From an uncultured Opitutia bacterium (lineage in GTDB: Bacteria; Verrucomicrobiota; Verrucomicrobiia; Opitutales; JABJCN01): DNA of 12,100 nt. Position numbers and translations under genes: made by a program. Shown here piece after piece: positions 6,595 through 12,100 of the stretch. The notes beneath the pieces were generated by a model that saw nothing but the letters and a program-made list of their open reading frames with translations, had not been told where the DNA came from and did no database searches. The DNA lies in NCBI GenBank assembly GCA_913046175.1, contig CAJWSN010000021.1, positions 1-12,100 of the forward strand, read 5' to 3'. Numbering within the stretch: position 1 is the first letter of the stretch; every line of letters begins with the position of its first letter.

Positions 6595-8133
6595 ATGGCA
6601 ATTATTGCGGTACTTGATTTTGGGTCACAATATACTCAGGTGATTGCCCGACGGATTCGGGAGATTGAGGTCCTTACAAGGATTTACCATTTCACGACCC
6701 CGGCGGCCAAACTTGCCGATGAGAATGTATCCGGAGTGATTCTTTCGGGCGGGCCTGCCAGCGTGACGGCTGAGGATGCCCCCCGCCCCGACCCGGAGAT
6801 TTTCAACCTTGGCGTCCCGGTACTGGGCATCTGCTACGGGCTTCAGTTGATGTCCACCATGCTTGGCGGTGCGGTGAGACACAGCGATCGGCGCGAATAT
6901 GGTCGAGGGATGCTTAAAGTTGAAGCTGCAAACTCTCCTCTTTTTGCAGGGATTCCATCTGACTCGCGCGTGTGGAATTCTCATGGGGACAAAATTGATC
7001 AACTGCCTGAAGGGTTCATCCAGTCGGCAGCAACTGAGAACTCAGATTTCGCTGCTATTGAAGACCGGGAACGACGTTTTTTTGGCCTGCAGTTTCATCC
7101 CGAGGTTTCCCACACGGACCATGGGAGGGAAATCCTCGAGAATTTCCTCTTCAAGATTTGCCACTGCGAACAAAACTGGACGATGTCCGGTTATATTGAG
7201 AAATCTGTAAATGAAATCAGGAACAGGGTCGGTGACAAACGAGTCATCCTTGGGCTTAGTGGGGGAGTTGACTCCTCTGTGGCAGCAGCCTTGGTCCATC
7301 GTGCGATTGGAAGCCAGTTAACCTGTGTATTTGTCGACAATGGCCTGTTGCTAAAGAATGAGAGGGCCAACGTTGAGAAGCTATACAGCGATAACTTTAC
7401 CTTTAAGCTCAAAATTGCAGAGGCATCGGATCGTTTCCTGGATGCCTTGGCTGGAGTGACAGACCCGGAAATCAAGCGCAAGGCGATTGGGCGTGTGTTT
7501 ATCGAGGTTTTTGAAGATGCCATCCATGAGATTGGTGAAGTTCATTTTCTTGGACAGGGCACCCTTTATCCGGATGTGATTGAAAGTGTGAACATTGCCG
7601 GAAATCCTTCTGCGGTCATTAAGAGCCATCATAATGTGGGTGGACTTCCTGAGAAGATGAACCTGAAACTGCTTGAGCCCCTGCGGGAGCTTTTTAAGGA
7701 TGAGGTTCGGGCTTTGGGAACCGAGTTGGGCCTCGCCAAGGAAGTTCTCTGGCGTCAGCCATTTCCTGGCCCTGGGCTGGGGGTTCGTGTTATTGGGGAA
7801 GTTACCATTGAGCGCCTTGATGTCTTGCGCGAGGCGGATGCCATCCTGGAGGAGGAGATGTTTCAGGCTGACCTTTATTACAAGCTTTGGCAGTCTTTTT
7901 GCCTGTTTCTTCCAGTGCGGACTGTTGGCGTAATGGGTGATGAACGTACCTACGACAACGTGATTGCCTTACGGTTGGTGGAAAGTACAGATGCCATGAC
8001 AGCTGACTGGGCTCGTATCCCTTATGATGTCCTTCAGATTGTTTCCAACCGGATCATTAATGAGGTCAAGGGTGTCAACCGTGTGGTTTTGGACATCAGC
8101 TCGAAGCCCCCTGCCACCATTGAGTGGGAATAA
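6595..8133 (+). CDS. guaA: GMP synthase (glutamine-hydrolysing)
   Basis: GuaA converts XMP to GMP using ATP and ammonia from glutamine, the last step of guanine nucleotide synthesis in the cytosol. The 512-residue product is a full two-domain enzyme. The class I amidotransferase domain (1-190) has ILSGGPASV (49-57), the nucleophile Cys80 in GICYGLQ, and His168 and Glu170 in FHPEVSHT. The ATP-pyrophosphatase domain begins around 200 with the PP-loop SGGVDSSV at 222-229 and continues with VDNGLL, GQGTLYPDVIES and SHHNVGGLP. The C-terminal dimerisation domain contains RQPFPGPGLGVRVIGEVT and ends KPPATIEWE, as is standard. The start is fixed by the SD above and by the MAIIAVLDFGSQYTQ N-terminus. 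It is the only purine gene here, placed between a small zinc-ribbon gene and a secreted-protein gene. Confidence 0.98.
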   Translation: MAIIAVLDFGSQYTQVIARRIREIEVLTRIYHFTTPAAKLADENVSGVILSGGPASVTAEDAPRPDPEIFNLGVPVLGICYGLQLMSTMLGGAVRHSDRREYGRGMLKVEAANSPLFAGIPSDSRVWNSHGDKIDQLPEGFIQSAATENSDFAAIEDRERRFFGLQFHPEVSHTDHGREILENFLFKICHCEQNWTMSGYIEKSVNEIRNRVGDKRVILGLSGGVDSSVAAALVHRAIGSQLTCVFVDNGLLLKNERANVEKLYSDNFTFKLKIAEASDRFLDALAGVTDPEIKRKAIGRVFIEVFEDAIHEIGEVHFLGQGTLYPDVIESVNIAGNPSAVIKSHHNVGGLPEKMNLKLLEPLRELFKDEVRALGTELGLAKEVLWRQPFPGPGLGVRVIGEVTIERLDVLREADAILEEEMFQADLYYKLWQSFCLFLPVRTVGVMGDERTYDNVIALRLVESTDAMTADWARIPYDVLQIVSNRIINEVKGVNRVVLDISSKPPATIEWE

Positions 8134-8144
8134 AGGATTTACCC

Positions 8145-8160
8145 GGCAAAATATTTTGCC
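8145..8160. repeat. Perfect 16-bp palindrome downstream of guaA
   Basis: GGCAAAATATTTTGCC reads the same on both strands and lies 11 nt after the guaA stop and 47 nt before the next gene. As RNA it could form a 6-bp stem with a 4-nt loop, but no U run follows, so it is a poor intrinsic terminator. As DNA it has the form of an operator for a dimeric regulator acting on the secreted-protein/his genes. A chance origin cannot be excluded. The symmetry is seen directly; the function is unknown. Confidence 0.45.
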
Positions 8161-8207
8161 TACTCTGAAAGAGCGTTATCTGTAACCTTCAGGCAATACC
8201 TGTTTTT

Positions 8208-8927
8208 ATGAAATTGTTCCTGACATCGATTGTTGCCCTATTGGCCACCACGGGACTTCTGGCACTGGATGACCAAGGCAACATACTGGCCCTGGCCCGC
8301 AAGGCCTTTGGCCCGGAAAAAAAGCTTATCTCGATCAAGTCGCTCTATTACGAGGGCAGAATTGTAGATCCTGCAGGCAAGGCAAACGGGCTGTTCAAGC
8401 TCTACCTCAGGAAACCTTATCATCAGCGAATGGAAATTGAGGTGGATGAAGTGTTGACTGTTACAGCAATCAATGGGCTGGAAGGTTATCGCCAGATGCT
8501 GCACAAGCCATCCGGCAAGTCCAGGATTGGGATTTTAAACCCACAGCAGGTGGAGAAGATCATCGTGAACACAATCGAGAATCTTTTTTTCCTCAAAGGT
8601 ACTGAACATCGCAATGGAAAGATCATTTTCGAGGGGAAAACCGAGCTCCAGGGCAAGGAATGCTACAAACTTAAGTTTCAGTATCGGAATAATTTGTTTT
8701 TTGAACGTTTTATTGACCTGGAAACCGGTAAAATTCTGGCAACCCGTGATGAAAGGGGGGTCTTGGTTTATCAACGAGGGGAAATTTTTTCAGATGGAAT
8801 CCGTTTCTCCAAAAGTGTTGAGTCCTACCTTAAAGAGAAACACATTAACACCATCCACTTTCAGCACATTGAGGTGAACAAGGTGATGAAGGACGAACTC
8901 TTTAATTTCCCTGAACAACCCAGGTGA
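8208..8927 (+). CDS. Secreted protein, possibly LolA-like outer-membrane lipoprotein-sorting family
   Basis: The 239-residue product has a Sec signal peptide: MK followed by a hydrophobic core (about 3-19), with likely cleavage after Ala19 (before LDDQ). There is no lipobox cysteine, so it should be a soluble periplasmic protein. The mature part alternates charged and hydrophobic residues in short stretches that suggest an extended beta-sheet: YYEGRIVDPAG, FKLYLRKPYHQRMEIEVDE, GKECYKLKFQYR, FFERFIDLETGKILATRDERG. This layout resembles LolA/LolB-like lipoprotein-sorting proteins, but I see no decisive motif, so the family is a tentative guess. The ATG at 8208 is the natural start of the signal peptide. 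The stop lies one nucleotide before the hisD start, implying co-transcription with the his genes although no histidine-pathway role is evident. Confidence 0.85.
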   Translation: MKLFLTSIVALLATTGLLALDDQGNILALARKAFGPEKKLISIKSLYYEGRIVDPAGKANGLFKLYLRKPYHQRMEIEVDEVLTVTAINGLEGYRQMLHKPSGKSRIGILNPQQVEKIIVNTIENLFFLKGTEHRNGKIIFEGKTELQGKECYKLKFQYRNNLFFERFIDLETGKILATRDERGVLVYQRGEIFSDGIRFSKSVESYLKEKHINTIHFQHIEVNKVMKDELFNFPEQPR

Positions 8928-8928
8928 C

Positions 8929-10224
8929 ATGTTGATAATCAGGGGAGAATCTTCCGGCTTACAATCCAAACTGGAGGCGCATTTTGAAAAGAGTGCGGAT
9001 TCAGAAGAGGTGCGTGATACGGTTTCCAGTGTTCTGTCTGCCATCAAGGATGAAGGCGATGAAGCAGTCCGCAGGTTCACCCTCGAGTTTGATGGTGCCG
9101 ATATACCTGCGGAAAATTTTCGGGTCTCTTCACTGGAACTGGAGTCGGCTCTGGACTCGCTGGACCCGTGCCAGGAGGCAGCCATTCTGGACTCCATTAG
9201 CAATGTTCGTGAATTTCACCAAAAGACGCTCCCTCAATCCTGGTCCGGTGAGAATAACCACGGTGCCAGGGTTGGAGAAATTTATTACCCGATCCGGAGG
9301 GTGGGTTGTTACATTCCGGGGGGACAGGTGCCACTTGTCTCAACGGTTGTCATGACCTGCGTCCTTGGGAAGCTGGCCGGGGTCAAGGAAATGGCGGCAA
9401 CAACTCCTCCCGGGCCTGACGGTCGTATTGCCGATCCCTTGCTGGCCACCTTTCGGCTCTGTGGCGTGGACGAAGTCTACCGGGTGGGCGGTGTTCAGGC
9501 AATTGGTGCCTTGGCCTTTGGAACATCAACGATCCCCCCGGTTGACAAGGTCTTCGGCCCTGGAAATGCCTATGTAATGGAGGCGAAGCGGCAGGTTTTC
9601 GGCAAAGTGGGAGTGGATCTCCTGCCTGGCCCGAGCGAGGTCATGATCATTGCCGACTCCACTGCGGATCCCAGTTTTATCGCGGCAGATTTGCTTGCGC
9701 AGGCGGAACACGGTTCCGGGAAGGAACGCATTTTCCTCGCCCTGACTGAGGAATCAATGCTGGGGGCTGTCCAGGACGCAATCAAGGAGCAGTCCATCCA
9801 GCTCACACACGGCAAAGTCATCCATGAGATTCTGGAAAACAATTTTGTTGTCTTTTTCCTCGATGGCCTTGATCAGGCTGTTGAAGTGGCCAACCTTGTT
9901 GCGCCGGAACACCTTGAGCTGCAGGTTGATGAGACGGAATTGGACCGGCTTACCAGCTCAATCACCACTGCCGGGGCCATCCTGCAGGGGCACCTGAGCC
10001 CCACGGTCCTCGGTGATTTTGCTGCTGGTCCCAGCCACACGCTTCCAACCGGGTTTTCCGGTCGTGCCTTTAGCGGGTTGCGAGCCACGGATTTCCTTCG
10101 TCGATCCAGCGTCGTCCGTTACGATGCTGCAAGTATTCCAAATGCGCGAGACACAGTGGGCATGTTTAGTGCCATGGAAAAACTCGATGCGCACGGCAAC
10201 TCTCTCGAAATTCGTTTATCCTGA
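8929..10224 (+). CDS. hisD: Histidinol dehydrogenase
   Basis: HisD catalyses the last two steps of histidine synthesis, the NAD-dependent oxidation of L-histidinol through histidinal to histidine, using a zinc ion. The 431-residue length is normal. Recognisable elements are YYPIRRVGCYIPGGQVPL (119-136), VGGVQAIGALAFGT (187-199), FGPGNAYVMEAKR (209-221) and GVDLLPGPSEV (228-238). Zinc ligands and catalytic residues are present: Gln258 and His261 (LAQAEHGSG), Glu327 and His328 (APEHLEL), Asp363 (GDFAAGPSH) and His422 (DAHGNSLEIR). The ATG at 8929 lies one nucleotide after the upstream stop; AGGTGA at 8922-8927 is too close to be an ideal SD, so translation is probably coupled to the gene before. 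HisC follows, but only after a 151-nt gap. Confidence 0.98.
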   Translation: MLIIRGESSGLQSKLEAHFEKSADSEEVRDTVSSVLSAIKDEGDEAVRRFTLEFDGADIPAENFRVSSLELESALDSLDPCQEAAILDSISNVREFHQKTLPQSWSGENNHGARVGEIYYPIRRVGCYIPGGQVPLVSTVVMTCVLGKLAGVKEMAATTPPGPDGRIADPLLATFRLCGVDEVYRVGGVQAIGALAFGTSTIPPVDKVFGPGNAYVMEAKRQVFGKVGVDLLPGPSEVMIIADSTADPSFIAADLLAQAEHGSGKERIFLALTEESMLGAVQDAIKEQSIQLTHGKVIHEILENNFVVFFLDGLDQAVEVANLVAPEHLELQVDETELDRLTSSITTAGAILQGHLSPTVLGDFAAGPSHTLPTGFSGRAFSGLRATDFLRRSSVVRYDAASIPNARDTVGMFSAMEKLDAHGNSLEIRLS

Positions 10225-10227
10225 CGC

Positions 10228-10359
10228 ATGGAACTCGATTGCCTTTTCAAGTTCATTACTGGAATGACAGTCACAAGGATCGAGAATCCCTGGTCTTTGG
10301 CTGCCAGGGGTAATAGACAGACTTGTCAGGTCCATTACGCCGACATTCCGGGACGCTGA
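10228..10359 (+). CDS. Possible small ORF (43 codons) filling the hisD-hisC gap
   Basis: An ATG three nucleotides after the hisD stop opens a frame that runs to a TGA at 10357-10359, 16 nt before the hisC ATG. The predicted peptide starts MELDCLFKF and ends HYADIPGR. It has no signal peptide, no run of histidines like a his leader peptide, and no motif I recognise. It nearly tiles an otherwise unexplained gap in a tightly packed operon, which argues for coding. Against it: no SD, several AGA/AGG codons, a hairpin inside it, and a length that chance alone can produce. I regard it as a candidate only. Confidence 0.25.
   Translation: MELDCLFKFITGMTVTRIENPWSLAARGNRQTCQVHYADIPGR
10286..10311 (+). 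repeat. Inverted repeat (hairpin) between hisD and hisC
   Basis: CCCTGG at 10288-10293 pairs with CCAGGG at 10304-10309 across a 10-nt loop; one U-G and one A-U pair can extend the stem outward. No U run follows, so it is not a convincing terminator. It could stabilise the upstream mRNA end or modulate hisC expression, but the function is unknown. Confidence 0.35.
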
Positions 10360-10375
10360 GTTTTTGGTTCAAATC

Positions 10376-11464
10376 ATGGACCCCGACCTTCAGTCCTCCA
10401 TTCTGCCTCACATCCTGGCTCACGAGGGTTATGTTCCCGGAGAGCAACCGGACATAACAGGGTGGATCAAGCTCAACACGAATGAAAATCCCTATTCTCC
10501 CAGTCCCCGCATTTCTGATGTCATTGCATCACAGGTCGATGGATTGCGCCTTTATGCAAGCCCGGACGGGCGATCTCTTCGTGAAGCAATCGCCGTAAAG
10601 CATGGGATAAGTCCGGATCAGGTCATCCTTGGCAACGGTTCGGATGATATCCTGAACGTCCTTGCCCGTGCTTTCTGTGGGCCAGACCGGGGCATTGGGA
10701 TCATCGTGCCGTCCTATTCGCTGTATCCTTTCCTTGCCAGCCTTCAGGCTGCACCAGTCCAGACCATTGAGTTTGAGCGGGGTTTTAATCTTCCAGTCGA
10801 TCGCATCTGCAGCTGTGACTCGGGTATATTTTTTCTAGCCTCTCCCCATGCGCCCACGGGGACAGGGTATTCCAATGAAATGTTTCGCCAAATCCTTGCC
10901 GGATTCCCCGGGCTGTTTGTGGTTGATGAGGCCTATGCGGACTTTGCGGAAACCAATGCAGTGGAGTTGCTGGCAGAATTCCCCAGGCTTTTCATCACCC
11001 GGACTTTTTCAAAATCCTATGCCTTGGCTGGATTACGGGTCGGCTATGGCCTCGGAAGCCCGGACCTGATCCGGGTCCTGCATGGGGTGAGGGATGTCTA
11101 CAATGTTGATCGCCTGGCGCAGGCGGGTGCGCAGGCTGCTGTTGAGGATGTTGATTATTTTGAAGCATCCCGCCGGAAGGTTTTCGCAACGCGTTCCCGA
11201 TTTTTTGGGGAATTGGAGCAACGGGGTTGGTTTACCTATCCCAGTCAGGCCAACTTTGTTTTCACCGAGCCCGTAGATTCCACAGGTCGGAAGGGTCCGG
11301 ATGTGGCGGCATCCCTTTTTCAATACCTTAAGGCCCAAAAAATCCTTGTGCGCTATTTTCCGAATCATCCTTTGACGGAATCCTTCCTTCGTGTCACTAT
11401 TGGCACTGATTCACAAATGGAAACCCTCAATCGGGCAATTGATCAATGGACGGCGAACGTGTAG
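10376..11464 (+). CDS. hisC: Histidinol-phosphate aminotransferase
   Basis: HisC is a PLP enzyme (fold type I, class II aminotransferase) that converts imidazole-acetol phosphate and glutamate to histidinol phosphate. From the ATG at 10376 the product is 362 residues. Landmarks are LNTNENPYSPSP (33-44), the glycine-rich VILGNGSDDIL (83-93), VVDEAYADF with Asp184 (182-190), the PLP lysine Lys213 in TRTFSKSYALAGLRVGYG, and the substrate-carboxylate Arg in FLRVTIGT near the C-terminus. The usual NPNNPTG motif reads SPHAPTG here (156-162), with His and Ala in place of the two Asn; other family members vary here too. A TTG at 10364 would add four residues, but the ATG is preferred. The last 19 nt overlap hisB, suggesting translational coupling. 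Confidence 0.96.
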   Translation: MDPDLQSSILPHILAHEGYVPGEQPDITGWIKLNTNENPYSPSPRISDVIASQVDGLRLYASPDGRSLREAIAVKHGISPDQVILGNGSDDILNVLARAFCGPDRGIGIIVPSYSLYPFLASLQAAPVQTIEFERGFNLPVDRICSCDSGIFFLASPHAPTGTGYSNEMFRQILAGFPGLFVVDEAYADFAETNAVELLAEFPRLFITRTFSKSYALAGLRVGYGLGSPDLIRVLHGVRDVYNVDRLAQAGAQAAVEDVDYFEASRRKVFATRSRFFGELEQRGWFTYPSQANFVFTEPVDSTGRKGPDVAASLFQYLKAQKILVRYFPNHPLTESFLRVTIGTDSQMETLNRAIDQWTANV

Positions 11465-12045
11465 CTGAAATCGAACGCAAGACAGATGAGACGAACATTC
11501 GTTTCGCCATCAATCTGGATGGAACGGGGACGGCCCAAGTACGCACGGGTGTACCATTTTTCGACCATATGCTTGAACTCTTTGCCCGTCATGGCCTTTT
11601 CGACATTGATGTGCAGGCCGAGGGTGACATTGAGGTCGACTACCACCATACCGTGGAGGATGTTGGCATTGTTCTTGGACAAGCCGTCCGACAGGCGCTT
11701 GGTGACAAGCTCGGCATTGAACGCTACGGTTTTTTTCTCCTTCCCATGGACGAGGCTCTCGCCCAGGTGGCCCTCGACCTGAGCAACCGGCCATATTTGG
11801 TCTACAACGTTGAGATCAGCAATTACATGGTTCGCGATTTCAATATTGGTCTGGTCAAGGAGTTCTTTCAGGCTTTTGCCAACGAGTGTGGTGCCAACCT
11901 TCATGTCCAGCTCGAGTATGGCCAGGAACCGCATCACATTGTGGAGGCCATCTTTAAGGCTTTTGCCCGGGCATTGGATCGTGCCACCCGCATTGATCCT
12001 CGCCAAGGCGGACAACTGCCTTCGACCAAGGGGTTGCTGACCTAG
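11446..12045 (+). CDS. hisB: Imidazoleglycerol-phosphate dehydratase
   Basis: HisB (IGPD) dehydrates imidazole-glycerol phosphate to imidazole-acetol phosphate, the substrate of HisC, in a manganese-dependent reaction carried out by a 24-mer. The 199-residue product is the monofunctional form, without the phosphatase domain of the enterobacterial fusion. Motifs are RKTDETNIRFAINLDGTG (11-28), FFDHMLELFARHGLFD (38-53), the metal-binding DYHHTVEDVGI (65-75), and in the second half of the duplicated fold LEYGQEPHHIVEAIFKAFARAL, where a second His pair and Glu sit. It ends PSTKGLL, the usual C-terminus. The ATG at 11446 starts inside hisC (19-nt overlap), and no SD is visible. The next gene is a probable hisH, giving the order hisD-hisC-hisB-hisH. 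Confidence 0.97.
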   Translation: MDGERVAEIERKTDETNIRFAINLDGTGTAQVRTGVPFFDHMLELFARHGLFDIDVQAEGDIEVDYHHTVEDVGIVLGQAVRQALGDKLGIERYGFFLLPMDEALAQVALDLSNRPYLVYNVEISNYMVRDFNIGLVKEFFQAFANECGANLHVQLEYGQEPHHIVEAIFKAFARALDRATRIDPRQGGQLPSTKGLLT

Positions 12046-12064
12046 TTTTTAACCCTCGTAGCCT

Positions 12065-12100
12065 ATGGCCGCCCCCACCATTGCCATTATTGACCCCGGC
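12065..12100 (+). CDS. hisH: Start of probable hisH, imidazole glycerol phosphate synthase amidotransferase subunit; partial
   Basis: Twelve codons are visible from an ATG 19 nt after hisB, reading MAAPTIAIIDPG to the window edge. The TIAIID-x-G pattern resembles the first beta-strand of HisH, usually IAIIDYGxGN, and hisH commonly follows hisB. HisH supplies ammonia from glutamine to HisF. Only the first strand is in the window, so the identity rests on position and a very short match. Confidence 0.6.
   Translation, partial: MAAPTIAIIDPG

Noticed and set aside
8156..8186. Possible promoter with TTGCCT and TTATCT upstream of the secreted-protein gene
   Set aside because: The spacing is only 14 nt and the -10 match is poor; not strong enough to annotate.
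12046..12064. TTTT run after hisB as a terminator
   Set aside because: No stem precedes it and a probable hisH starts 19 nt later.

Overview
The window is a gene-dense, single-strand stretch of a bacterial chromosome: every gene I can support lies on the + strand. It contains the distal part of the ribosomal protein/translocase/RNA polymerase cluster (spc-alpha type order), then guaA, then part of a histidine biosynthesis operon. SecY, S11 and the other core proteins look to me most like Verrucomicrobiota, perhaps Opitutae-like. That is inference from remembered family resemblance, not a search. There are no mobile elements, CRISPR arrays, tRNAs or rRNAs, and no gene-free stretch reaches 300 bases.

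Region 1 (1-6325), translation and secretion: the acidic tail of a ribosomal protein, very probably uL15 (rplO), then secY, map, rpsM, rpsK, rpsD, rpoA and rplQ. Gaps are short (17-76 nt), with no convincing terminator, so transcription through the cluster is plausible. The order matches the classical one, but rpmJ, infA and adk are not between secY and rpsM. Three ribosomal proteins (probable uL15, uS11, uL17) carry long, low-complexity, Glu-rich extensions that the usual family members lack, and SecY has an extra C-terminal hydrophobic segment.

Region 2 (6352-8133): a small gene for a membrane-anchored protein with a four-cysteine zinc-ribbon pattern, 15 nt upstream of guaA (GMP synthase).

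Region 3 (8208-12100): a secreted protein, possibly LolA-like, one nucleotide upstream of hisD; then hisD, a 151-nt gap before hisC that holds a possible 43-codon ORF and a hairpin, then hisC, hisB (overlapping hisC by 19 nt) and the first codons of a probable hisH. The his genes encode histidinol dehydrogenase, histidinol-phosphate aminotransferase, imidazoleglycerol-phosphate dehydratase and probably the amidotransferase subunit of IGP synthase.

Most translation starts, including those of the ribosomal protein genes, have no recognisable Shine-Dalgarno sequence. The clearest exception is guaA. I see no obvious new multi-gene system. The points most worth following are the acidic ribosomal extensions, especially on uS11, together with the SD-poor starts, the small zinc-ribbon membrane protein, and the unexplained hisD-hisC gap.
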